A stretch of 64,000 nucleotides of DNA from contig NZ_CP182493.1 in NCBI RefSeq assembly GCF_052056295.1, positions 1,488,001 through 1,552,000 of the forward strand, in the 5' to 3' direction. Made by a program: the position numbers and the translations under genes. Positions 53,991 to 62,241 of this stretch are shown piece after piece. The notes under the pieces are model-generated. The model saw nothing but the letters and a program-made list of their open reading frames with translations, made no database searches and was not told the origin of the DNA. The stretch's first letter is position 1. Every line of letters begins with the position of its first letter. This stretch comes from Catenovulum sp052056295. Its GTDB lineage: Bacteria; Pseudomonadota; Gammaproteobacteria; Enterobacterales; Alteromonadaceae.

Positions 53991-55652
53991 TTACTTCGAG
54001 CTTTCTACGTAAGCACCCAGTGCCTGGTAGTTTTTATATAGCTCGTCAAATTTCGCGGCATTTTCTGCATTCGGTTGGTAGGTTTTACACACAGGGGATG
54101 CCATCACTTCTTGAGCAGCAGCAACACTTGGGTAAACGCCAGCTGCAACAGATGCAAAAATAGCAGCGCCTAATGCACAGCTTTGTTCACTTTCTAAAAC
54201 ATCAATTGGGCAGTTCCAAACATCCGCACAGGTTTGCATCACAAAGTCAGATTTTTTCGAGATACCACCTATAGTTACAACAGAATCAATTGCAACACCT
54301 TCAGATTTAAAACGCTCGATAATTGCACGTGCACCAAATGCAGTTGCTTCTACTAATGAACGATAAATTTGTGGTGCATGGCTACCCATTTTTAAACCTG
54401 TGATTGCCATAGCAACGGTTTGGTCTGCATCTGGGGTACGACGACCATTCACCCAATCCAGTGCAGTTACACCTGTGCTACCAATTGGTAACTTAGCGGC
54501 TTCTTCACCTAGTTTGAATAAAGTTTTATCTTCAATTTCTTGGGCTAATTTAGCTTTAGTTTCTGCATCTAATACATCTGACGCTTCAATATTTTTTAGT
54601 GGCCAGTTAATTAAGTTGCGGAACCATGCGTATAAATCACCAAAAGCAGATTGACCGGCTTCTAAACCAACCATACCAGGAACAACTGAGCCATCTACTT
54701 GACCACAAATACCTTTAATGCATTTATCGCCCATATCTTCGTATGAAGCTATCGCGATATCACAAGTCGAGGTACCCATAACTTTAGTCAATACGCCAGG
54801 TTTAACGTTTGCGCCTACAGCGCCCATATGGCAGTCGAACGCACTGAAAGTTACAACAGTACCAACTGGTAAACCTAATTTATCAGCCCATTCTTGCGTT
54901 AACTCACCGCATTTTTCTTCTGCTGTGAAAGTTTGAGCTGGTAAACGATCACGTAAACCGTCTAACAATGGGTCGATAGAAGTAAAGAATTCATTTGGTG
55001 GATAACCGCCCCAGCTTTCATGCCACATTTGTTTATGGCCTGCAGCACAACGACTCGCTCGGAATGCACTTGGGTGAGTTGTGCCAGTAATTAATGCTGA
55101 CATCCAATCACAGTGCTCTACCCAGCTGTGTGCAGCATTGCGAACTGATTCATCTTCACGTAACACGTGTAAAGCTTTTGCCCAGAACCACTCAGAAGAA
55201 TAGATACCACCTTCGTATTTAATGTAGTTTTCGTCTGACTTAGCTGACGCTTGGGTAATTTGTTGCGCTTCTAAAATTGCAGTATGGTCTTTCCACAAAA
55301 CAAACATTGCATTTGGGTTTTCAGCAAACTCAGGTTTAAGCGCAAGCGCCACACCATTTTCATCAACTGCAACAGGCGTTGAACCTGTGGTATCAAAACT
55401 AATACCCACAACTTGCTCTGCCGCACCTGCGGGTGCTTGTGCCCATAAACCTTGAACAACTTGCTCTAAGCTTTCTACATAATCTAACGGATGTTGACGG
55501 AATTGGTCTTTTGCTGGTTCACAAAATAAACCTTGTTTCCATCTTGGGTAATAAACTACGTTTGTTGCAATTTCTTTACCATTGCTCGTATCAACCAATA
55601 ATGCACGAACAGAATCTGAACCGTAATCTAAACCAAGCGTGTAGCGTGTCAT
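53991..55652 (-). CDS. araB: Ribulokinase AraB
   Basis: The 553-residue FGGY-family kinase phosphorylates L-ribulose. Visible signatures are YTLGLDYGSDSVRALLVD at the N-terminus, GISFDTTGSTPVAV, SEWFWAKALHVL, VTFSAFDCHMGAVGANVKPG, VMGTSTCDIAI, and the C-terminal FGGY-like VTIGGISKKSDFVMQTCADV with EQSCALGAAIFASVAAG. First gene of araBDA, with operator E 50 bases before the ATG. Confidence 0.95.
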   Translation of the reverse strand: MTRYTLGLDYGSDSVRALLVDTSNGKEIATNVVYYPRWKQGLFCEPAKDQFRQHPLDYVESLEQVVQGLWAQAPAGAAEQVVGISFDTTGSTPVAVDENGVALALKPEFAENPNAMFVLWKDHTAILEAQQITQASAKSDENYIKYEGGIYSSEWFWAKALHVLREDESVRNAAHSWVEHCDWMSALITGTTHPSAFRASRCAAGHKQMWHESWGGYPPNEFFTSIDPLLDGLRDRLPAQTFTAEEKCGELTQEWADKLGLPVGTVVTFSAFDCHMGAVGANVKPGVLTKVMGTSTCDIAIASYEDMGDKCIKGICGQVDGSVVPGMVGLEAGQSAFGDLYAWFRNLINWPLKNIEASDVLDAETKAKLAQEIEDKTLFKLGEEAAKLPIGSTGVTALDWVNGRRTPDADQTVAMAITGLKMGSHAPQIYRSLVEATAFGARAIIERFKSEGVAIDSVVTIGGISKKSDFVMQTCADVWNCPIDVLESEQSCALGAAIFASVAAGVYPSVAAAQEVMASPVCKTYQPNAENAAKFDELYKNYQALGAYVESSK

Positions 55653-55701
55653 AAACTCACCATTAATAACAAAATAGGGTGTATCAAAACTATACGTTAA
55701 T

Positions 55702-55714
55702 ATAGTATTACTAT
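55702..55714. promoter_or_regulatory. Predicted GntR operator E
   Basis: ATAGTATTACTAT followed by TTAAA, 50 bases before araB. This would put the arabinose catabolic operon under the same control as the hydrolases. Confidence 0.68.
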
Positions 55715-55776
55715 TTAAATTTTACAATAAGGAAACAAAATATTTTTATTGTTTCCATAGTAAAAATATCCGTACT

Positions 55777-55888
55777 AAAGCTTATTCGAAAGTTAACTGC
55801 TTAAAGCCTCCCTGTCAGGGATGACAGGGCGGAGCGCCCAAGGATGGGTTTACCGCGTCTTTAAACAGTTCAACTTCGAGTAAGCTTT
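55777..55888 (+). repeat. Structured intergenic repeat R13
   Basis: The best-formed copy: AAGCTTATTCGAAAGTTAACTG pairs with CAGTTCAACTTCGAGTAAGCTT. The apex is AAGCCTCC, hairpin CTGTCAGGGATGACAG, GGCGGAGCG, CCCAAGGATGGGTTTACCGCGT. It lies between the symporter and araB genes. Confidence 0.85.
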
Positions 55889-55940
55889 GATGTGCATACC
55901 CGCACTTAACATGTCGGCTTTTACACCAATCAATTAACCC

Positions 55941-55979
55941 AAAAGCAAAAAGGGAATAACACCTAGGCATTATTCCCTT
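55941..55979 (-). terminator. Intrinsic terminator of the symporter gene
   Basis: AAGGGAATAA and TTATTCCCTT form a 10-bp stem, followed on the minus strand by TTTTGCTTTT. It lies 26 bases after the stop. Confidence 0.75.
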
Positions 55980-56004
55980 CTACCAACATAATGTTAGTAA
56001 AAAC

Positions 56005-57567
56005 CTACCACCAAACAGTATAGATGAAGGTCAAGATAATTACACAACCAATACCAGCAATGTTAAAGCCTTTACTGGTTTCAAAACTAATAGTGCTGAT
56101 ATCTGCACAAGTTGAATGCTGCTCTTCTTTGCTCATTAAAGATAAGCCAATTGCTAACGCAAAACATAACAACAATACAACACCCATACGATCCATAAAC
56201 GGGAACTCAGGGAATAGTACTTTAATCGCTAATGAGAAGGCTGCTGAACCTACTGCCGCAGCTAACGCTGCAGTCGCAGTAGTGCGTTTCCAGAACATAC
56301 CAGTTACAAAGATAACAACGATACCCGGCGTGAATAAGCCAGTAAATTCTTGAATATACTGGAACGCTTGGTCGAATTTACCTAACAACGGCTCAGCCAT
56401 AATTAAACCGATACATAAAGAAACTAAAGATGTAATTCGACCAATATGTACATAATGACGTTGCGATTTACCTTTAACCATTTTGCTATATAAATCCATA
56501 GTAAATATGGTTGAGATACTGTTAGTCATTGAAGCTAGTGAAGAAACGATAGCTGCCACCAATGCCGCAAAAATCAAACCTTTAATACCAACAGGCATTA
56601 AGTCCATTAACGCAGGATAAGCTAAATCGTTTTTCGGAATTTCTGGGTATAAGATAACCGCAGCAATACCAGGCAATACAACGATAACTGGCATTAATAA
56701 TTTTAAGTAAGCTGCAAACGCGATACCTTTTTGCGCTTCTTCAACACTACTTGCTGCCAATGCACGTTGAATTATGTATTGATTGAAACCCCAATATGCA
56801 ATGTTAGTTACCCATAAACCACCTACTAGTACGGAAATACCAGGTAAGTTGATGTACTGAGGATTTTCAGGCGATAAGATCATGTCAAAGTGACCTGGTA
56901 ATTCTTCAGTTAAGATACCAAAACCAGCTAAGAAACCTTGGCCATCAGCAACTGCGTCTAGCGCTAAGTAACTTAATAACAAACCACCAAATACTAATAA
57001 AACAACCTGAACTATATCTGTGTAAGCAACCGCTTTTAAACCGCCATATAAAGAGTAAGCAATTGAGAATACAGCTAAGAAGATCATACCGAACATAGCG
57101 TCAACCCCCGCTACACTCTCAAACGCAAGACCGCCTAACCATAAAACAGAAGTTAAGTTTACAAATACATATACCAACAACCAGAAAATCGCCATAACGG
57201 TTTTAACGCGTGAGTCAAACCTTTGCTCTAGGTATTGTGGCATTGTGTAAATGTTATTTTTAAGGAAGATAGGTAATAAATACTTACCCACTAAAATAAG
57301 CGTAATTGCCGCCATAAATTCGTATGACGCAATACCCATACCTAGGGCAAAACCTGAGCCAGACATACCGATAATCTGCTCGGCAGAAATATTAGATGCA
57401 ATTAACGAGGCACCAATTGCCCACCAAGGCAAAGCTTTACTTGCTAAGAAGTAATCTTCGGTGTTGGCACCTTCTTTTTTATCATTGCGCGAGATCCACA
57501 ATGCCAGAATTAATAAACCTACGGCATAAGCGATAAATACGCCGTAGTCTAGGGTTTGTAACTTCAT
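56005..57567 (-). CDS. vSGLT-like sodium/sugar symporter (SSS family)
   Basis: The 520-residue inner-membrane carrier has about fourteen helices. Long stretches match the Vibrio parahaemolyticus galactose symporter vSGLT: ALPWWAIGASLIASNISAEQ, IGMSGSGFALGMGIASYEFM, FVNLTSVLWLGGLAFE, YWGFNQYIIQRALAA and LPGIAAVILYPEIP. It lies directly upstream of araB, so sodium-driven uptake of L-arabinose is the likely role. A family match to galactose carriers alone would not show that. It has its own promoter region with the imperfect operator F and its own terminator. Confidence 0.9.
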   Translation of the reverse strand: MKLQTLDYGVFIAYAVGLLILALWISRNDKKEGANTEDYFLASKALPWWAIGASLIASNISAEQIIGMSGSGFALGMGIASYEFMAAITLILVGKYLLPIFLKNNIYTMPQYLEQRFDSRVKTVMAIFWLLVYVFVNLTSVLWLGGLAFESVAGVDAMFGMIFLAVFSIAYSLYGGLKAVAYTDIVQVVLLVFGGLLLSYLALDAVADGQGFLAGFGILTEELPGHFDMILSPENPQYINLPGISVLVGGLWVTNIAYWGFNQYIIQRALAASSVEEAQKGIAFAAYLKLLMPVIVVLPGIAAVILYPEIPKNDLAYPALMDLMPVGIKGLIFAALVAAIVSSLASMTNSISTIFTMDLYSKMVKGKSQRHYVHIGRITSLVSLCIGLIMAEPLLGKFDQAFQYIQEFTGLFTPGIVVIFVTGMFWKRTTATAALAAAVGSAAFSLAIKVLFPEFPFMDRMGVVLLLCFALAIGLSLMSKEEQHSTCADISTISFETSKGFNIAGIGCVIILTFIYTVWW

Positions 57568-57655
57568 TCAATCACTCCACTAACAGACTGTCACTGTAAC
57601 AATACTGTTAACTAAAATTTACAATAAACTGGTTAATTTTACCGCTATGTTAATA

Positions 57656-57666
57656 TAGTAATACTT
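57656..57666. promoter_or_regulatory. Predicted GntR operator F (imperfect)
   Basis: TAGTAATACTT, one mismatch from the palindrome, about 90 bases before the sodium symporter gene, in the context TAATATAGTAATACTTTAAA. Confidence 0.5.
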
Positions 57667-57679
57667 TAAAAGCAAACCG

Positions 57680-57703
57680 AAAAAAAAGCCCGCATACGCG
57701 GGC
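57680..57703 (-). terminator. Intrinsic terminator of the GH43-ricin gene
   Basis: GCCCGC, loop ATAC, GCGGGC, followed on the minus strand by TTTTTTTCGG. It lies 30 bases after the stop. Confidence 0.85.
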
Positions 57704-57732
57704 AAACACATGGGCAAAACAAAGATGAAACT

Positions 57733-59652
57733 TTATTCAGCAACTCTGAAATAGAAATGTTGGCAATCTAAATCTTTCCAAACTAATTGCATCATGTTGT
57801 CGTCGTTTTTAACTGAACAACCTTCAACCATTAATGCTAGGCCATAGTGAGAAACCATTCTTAATGCACCGTTTGGTAAAAACTCGAAACGCCATAAGCT
57901 GTCTTTTTCACTACAAGCAGACTGAACCACGTTATCCGCAATTTCTACTTTGCCGTCAGTTACGCCATTCACTGCTAAACACATGTTAGCTGCATTGGTT
58001 GACTCAAAGTTGTAGAAACCGTTATCAACGTGTTTTGCTTGCCATTTTTGGCTCGCTAAGTCTTTGTATTCATATTGGCTAATATTTGTATCAGCAACTT
58101 TTGCACTGTCATCTACAGACACAACTTTACCGCTGTTCACATTGATAATTGCAAAACTGTCAACAGGCTCTAAACGCCAGTCAGTACATTGGCTGAATCT
58201 GTCGCCACCAACACTTGCAGTTGTACCAGCAGCCGCTTCACAGCCAGCAGCTTGTAAATGTGAAATTGATTGTGCATTTGCAAAACGTACCCAACCGTCA
58301 CGTGAAGGATCAACCGACCAACGTTGACAGTTTGAACTCATCCAAGGTTTGCTTGCAACCGCAACGCTGCTTGGGTCAGCACAGTTTTGATGACCAACAA
58401 ATGTACCTAAGTCAGCGTTATTGATACGGTAAAAACCGTCATTCGCTGGGTCAACAATCCAATCAGTATTTTCGCCACTACATTGGTCTACTTTAGTTTG
58501 ACCATTTGCATTCGCGCTTAAACAAAGGTTAGTTAAACGGTTAACTAATTTATAGCGTACACCTTCAACACGAGTAGTAATTGGACCTTGTTCACCACTT
58601 GGTACAGGCGTTTGTTGTTTGTCCATTAATGGCTCGCCAAACTCAGGTAAACCCTCTTCATTCCAAACAAATTTTTGTGCACGTGATGAACGTGTACCAC
58701 TACAACCATCAGTTGGTGAAGAGTTACCGTGGTAAATCAACCATTCTTCAGTGCCGTCTGGAGAGATGAAGAAACCGTGGTGACCTGGGCCATATACACC
58801 GTTACCTTTTACAAAGAACGGCTCGTCAAATTTCTTCCAAGATTCTGTTTTAACTGGATCATCACCAACTAATTCAACTACTGCAATTTTGTAATCTTCA
58901 GTGTTACAGAAGCTAGATGAGTGAGTTAAGAATACACGACCATTGTGTTTTAAAATTTCTGGGCCTTCGTTAACTTTTAAGCCAGATTGTTCCCATTTGT
59001 ATTCAGGGCGAGTTACAACATTGCGCTCACCAACTAAAGTCCATGGGTTAGACATTTCAGAAACTAAGTTAACTTGCTCGTCACCGTGCCACTCAGACCA
59101 AGTGAAGTACAATTTGCCATTGTGGTCGAAGTAGCTACCATCAATGTTCCAGTGATCTGGCATTGGTGTACCTTTGTATTGGTACGGACCCATAGGATCT
59201 GATCCTTCACTTTCCATAATGTGGTTGCGTTGACCGCCGAAGTGTTCTTTAACACCTGAGGTTAAAATAACATACCAACGCAAACCTTCTGGTCGTTCAA
59301 TTGGGTGGAATTCAAATGCCCAAAAGTTAAATGCACGAGAAGGATCGTCACCAGACCAAATGTAATGAGCTGGCGCATCGGCTAAACCAGCGATAGTTGG
59401 TGATTTGCGCATCACCAGCTGAGAAGTCCATGTAGTCGTAGTTAAATAATAGTTGCCGTTGAAATAGTGCATCCAAGGATCAGCACCATTGCGCTTAATT
59501 GGATTTGCAAAAGTATCTCCAGCTATTTGTAACTCAGCATCCGTTGGAATGCTTGCTTTTTGCGTCATGCCACAGCCTGCTAGTAACATGCCTGCAAGTG
59601 CCGATGCACCAAACCATTTGGCACCTTGTTTTAGTGTCGAACGAATTTTCAT
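57733..59652 (-). CDS. GH43 lipoprotein with C-terminal ricin-like lectin domains
   Basis: The 639-residue protein has a lipoprotein signal (KWFGASALAGMLLAGCG). The GH43 propeller (about 45-345) shows NGADPWMHYFNGNYYL (base), NIDGSYFDHNGKLYFTW (modulator) and VNEGPEILKHNGRVFLTHSS (acid). The C-terminal half (about 365-639) carries ricin-type beta-trefoil repeats with QW-like and Cys-paired segments (RLTNLCLSANANGQTKVDQC, QNCADPS...NCQRWSVD, SQKWQAKHVDNG, NMCLAVNGV), i.e. CBM13-like binding. It is probably an exo-acting arabinofuranosidase held on polymer. No TAGTAWTACTA site is seen upstream, though a TTAATTAC/GTAATTAA inverted repeat lies at about 59678-59706. Confidence 0.86.
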   Translation of the reverse strand: MKIRSTLKQGAKWFGASALAGMLLAGCGMTQKASIPTDAELQIAGDTFANPIKRNGADPWMHYFNGNYYLTTTTWTSQLVMRKSPTIAGLADAPAHYIWSGDDPSRAFNFWAFEFHPIERPEGLRWYVILTSGVKEHFGGQRNHIMESEGSDPMGPYQYKGTPMPDHWNIDGSYFDHNGKLYFTWSEWHGDEQVNLVSEMSNPWTLVGERNVVTRPEYKWEQSGLKVNEGPEILKHNGRVFLTHSSSFCNTEDYKIAVVELVGDDPVKTESWKKFDEPFFVKGNGVYGPGHHGFFISPDGTEEWLIYHGNSSPTDGCSGTRSSRAQKFVWNEEGLPEFGEPLMDKQQTPVPSGEQGPITTRVEGVRYKLVNRLTNLCLSANANGQTKVDQCSGENTDWIVDPANDGFYRINNADLGTFVGHQNCADPSSVAVASKPWMSSNCQRWSVDPSRDGWVRFANAQSISHLQAAGCEAAAGTTASVGGDRFSQCTDWRLEPVDSFAIINVNSGKVVSVDDSAKVADTNISQYEYKDLASQKWQAKHVDNGFYNFESTNAANMCLAVNGVTDGKVEIADNVVQSACSEKDSLWRFEFLPNGALRMVSHYGLALMVEGCSVKNDDNMMQLVWKDLDCQHFYFRVAE

Positions 59653-59746
59653 ACTCTCCCCTTTTACTTCAGGTTTTTAATTACCCTTATCATATGAGTA
59701 ATTAAAAAGTTTAAATACGGTTTAGATAAAACGACTTAGGGTAAAA

Positions 59747-60772
59747 CTACTTAATTAAGTTACTTTTGTATTTAACGATATCGTTTGGCTTAACAGTTGG
59801 CCAACCATCTTGTGACCACTGCACATCAACAATTTTAAGTTTAGGCCAGCCTTTTTCATTCGCGTCATAAGCGTGAAATACAATTTTAGTTTCATCACCT
59901 ACGTGATAAATACTGTTGTGGCCTAAGCCATACCAGTTTTTATCACCTTGAATAACGATTGTGCCGCCACCTAAATGCATGGCTTTGCCTTCTTTATCTA
60001 AATAAGGACCTGTTACAGATTTAGAACGACCAACAACCACTTTGTAGGTACTTTCTTCAGCGCGGCAACAAAAATCCCAAGAAACAAATTGATAGTAGTA
60101 TTCACCGTGTTTGAAAATAAATGGCGCTTCAATCGCACCTGGATAAGCTAGGTGATCTTCTACAAAAATTGAGCGTTCGCGTTTGGCAGTGCTATGCCAA
60201 ATTTGCGGCTCTGCTGGTTTTAATAAATCTTCAGTTAACTTGAACATTTTAATACCAGACCAGAATGAGCCAAAAGACATCCAAGTATCGCCTTGTTCAT
60301 CTTTAATAATCGCTGGGTCTATCGCATTCCATAAATCACGATGCGGGTACGAGCGCACTACAATGCCGTGATCTGTCCATTTATAATGCGGTGATGCTGG
60401 GTCTAAACTTTTAGTGGTCACCACACCAATAGCTGAAGTATTTTTGCCGAATGCAGAAACTGAGTAGTACAAATAGAAAGTATCATTGGCAAAATAGATG
60501 TCTGGTGCCCACATATGGCCGTCAAAGGTAGGGTTTACATCTTTAGTCCAAGCTGGAGATTCTTTAAACACTGAGCCGTGTGATTTCCAATTTTTTAAAT
60601 CTGTAGATTCATAAAAACTAACGCCTAACCCCGTAGTGAATAGATAAAATTTGTCTTTCACTTGGATCATAACTGGATCATGCGCGATCACTTCTTGAGC
60701 ATTTAAGTTTTTACCCAAGACTAGGCTAGACAAGAGCACCGAAAAACAATATAGCCAGATTCGCGTTTTCAT
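59747..60772 (-). CDS. Endo-alpha-1,5-L-arabinanase (GH43, ABN1-like)
   Basis: The 341-residue single-domain enzyme has a signal peptide (MKTRIWLYCFSVLLSSLVLG, cleaved near LNA-QE). It follows classic endo-arabinanases closely: IAHDPVMIQVKDKFYLFTTG (base), GHMWAPDIYFANDTFYLYYSVS, NAIDPAIIKDEQGDTWMSFGSFWSGI (modulator), GAIEAPFIFKHGEYYYQFVSWDFCC (acid) and GLGHNSIY. It should cut the arabinan backbone in the periplasm or outside. ATG 60772 with AAGGTGG before it is chosen over an upstream non-ATG extension. It is divergent from the GH43 lipoprotein gene at 60962, sharing operator G. Confidence 0.9.
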   Translation of the reverse strand: MKTRIWLYCFSVLLSSLVLGKNLNAQEVIAHDPVMIQVKDKFYLFTTGLGVSFYESTDLKNWKSHGSVFKESPAWTKDVNPTFDGHMWAPDIYFANDTFYLYYSVSAFGKNTSAIGVVTTKSLDPASPHYKWTDHGIVVRSYPHRDLWNAIDPAIIKDEQGDTWMSFGSFWSGIKMFKLTEDLLKPAEPQIWHSTAKRERSIFVEDHLAYPGAIEAPFIFKHGEYYYQFVSWDFCCRAEESTYKVVVGRSKSVTGPYLDKEGKAMHLGGGTIVIQGDKNWYGLGHNSIYHVGDETKIVFHAYDANEKGWPKLKIVDVQWSQDGWPTVKPNDIVKYKSNLIK

Positions 60773-60906
60773 AAACCACCTTCTAAAATATGAAATCAAT
60801 AACACTAAAGTAAAGACCAATTCAGTGTTAATTCAAACTTAAATTCCAACTAACTTGGGTACAAATCAGTTTCGAAAAATAATAGCATACTTTTTCACAA
60901 ATGCTA

Positions 60907-60917
60907 TAGTATTACGA
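60907..60917. promoter_or_regulatory. Predicted GntR operator G
   Basis: TAGTATTACGA, matching TNGTNNNACNA with a slightly broken palindrome, 45 bases before the GH43 lipoprotein and 135 before the divergent endo-arabinanase. It could control both. Confidence 0.6.
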
Positions 60918-60961
60918 TATGCTATTTAAAATTTTCTTAACAAAGGTGAAATGAGGTAGAT

Positions 60962-62032
60962 ATGAAAATGGCTAAAAGCTATGGTAAACAAATGCTTCAA
61001 TCAGCACAGTTTGCACTGTTTGGTGTAGCAGGACTGTTAATAGGATGCAATATGAGTTTAAACGCAGCAGAAACCACAACAAATGCAGATGGTAAAATTG
61101 TTTACAACAATCCAATTGTAGAACAAAGAGCCGATCCTTGGATTTACAAAGACACAGACGGTACTTACTACTTTATTGGTAGCCACCCTGAGTACAATCA
61201 AATTGTTTTACGCTCGGCAAAAACCATTAATGGGTTAAAAGACGCAACCGAAAAAGTGTTGTGGCGTAAACACGCATCAGGCCCTATGAGTAAACATATT
61301 TGGGCACCTGAGCTACATAAAGTTGATGGCAAATGGTACATCCATTTTGCTGCTTCTCGCGCTGAAGATATTTGGCACATCAGCATGTATGCGTTAGTTA
61401 ACGATAGTGCAAATCCAATGGAAGGTAGCTGGCGTGAAGCGGGTCAAGTTGAAAGTGGTTGGGAAAACTTTGCACTTGATGCAACTAGCTTTGAACACAA
61501 AGGCAAACGTTATTTAATTTGGGCTCAAGCGGATAAAGAACGTACTTACAACAGTGCGCTATGGATGGCTGAAATGACAGGACCTACTTCGATTGATACA
61601 GACAATGTTATCCAATTAACTAAACCAGAATTGCCCTGGGAAACTGTTACTTACAAAGTAAATGAAGGTGCTGCGGTATTAATTCGCAACGGTAAAGTAT
61701 TTGTTACATATTCAGCCAGCGCAACTGACCATAACTACACTATGGGTTTATTATGGGCTGACGCAGATGCTGATTTAATGGATAAAAGTTCTTGGAACAA
61801 ATCACAAGAGCCAGTATTTTCAACTAACGAAGCCGTTAAACGTTATGGCCCAGGTCACAACAGCTTTACAGTTGCAGAAGATGGCAAAACCGACGTGTTA
61901 ATTTACCACGCTCGTACTTATAAAGAATTAATCGGTAACCCATTAACAGATCCTAACCGTGACGCACGCGCTCGCGTAATTACTTGGGACGAAAATGGCT
62001 TCCCGGTATTCGGTCAAGAATTAGCTGACTAA
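60962..62032 (+). CDS. GH43 exo-arabinofuranosidase-like lipoprotein
   Basis: The 356-residue protein has an N-terminal signal and lipobox LLIGCN. It is a paralogue of the cytoplasmic enzyme at 23183: EQRADPWIYKDTDGTYYF (base), HIWAPELHKVDGKWYIHFAA, ALDATSFEHKGKRYLIWAQ (modulator), KVNEGAAVLIRNGKVFVTYSAS (acid) and YGPGHNSF. The pattern points to subfamily 26, exo-alpha-1,5-arabinofuranosidases. The paired surface/periplasmic and cytoplasmic forms suggest staged hydrolysis. GAGGT lies before the ATG, and operator G is 45 bases upstream. Confidence 0.87.
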   Translation: MKMAKSYGKQMLQSAQFALFGVAGLLIGCNMSLNAAETTTNADGKIVYNNPIVEQRADPWIYKDTDGTYYFIGSHPEYNQIVLRSAKTINGLKDATEKVLWRKHASGPMSKHIWAPELHKVDGKWYIHFAASRAEDIWHISMYALVNDSANPMEGSWREAGQVESGWENFALDATSFEHKGKRYLIWAQADKERTYNSALWMAEMTGPTSIDTDNVIQLTKPELPWETVTYKVNEGAAVLIRNGKVFVTYSASATDHNYTMGLLWADADADLMDKSSWNKSQEPVFSTNEAVKRYGPGHNSFTVAEDGKTDVLIYHARTYKELIGNPLTDPNRDARARVITWDENGFPVFGQELAD

Positions 62033-62052
62033 TAGCCTAGCAGTTTATTAGT

Positions 62053-62080
62053 TTTAAGTGCCGCTCTGGCGGCATTTAAA
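62053..62080 (+). terminator. Hairpin after the GH43 lipoprotein gene
   Basis: TGCCGC, loop TCTG, GCGGCA, extended by TTTAAG and TTTAAA, then TTTTTG. A second, stronger terminator follows at 62110. Confidence 0.65.
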
Positions 62081-62109
62081 TTTTTGCCATAATACAAACT
62101 GCATAAAAC

Positions 62110-62147
62110 AAAAACGCCGCACTCTAATAAAGAGTGCGGCGTTTTTT
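62110..62147. terminator. Strong bidirectional terminator between GH43 and recA
   Basis: AACGCCGCACTCT, loop AATAA, AGAGTGCGGCGTT followed by TTTTTATT on the plus strand and TTTTGTTTT on the minus strand. It separates the arabinan locus from recA. Confidence 0.85.
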
Positions 62148-62241
62148 ATTCTGCTGTCAGTGCCATATCAAATCCACTTAAAGCACCTGAAGGGCAAGAC
62201 TACAATCTCGCATCTTCAAGTATCAAGCAGCTTGGGTATCT

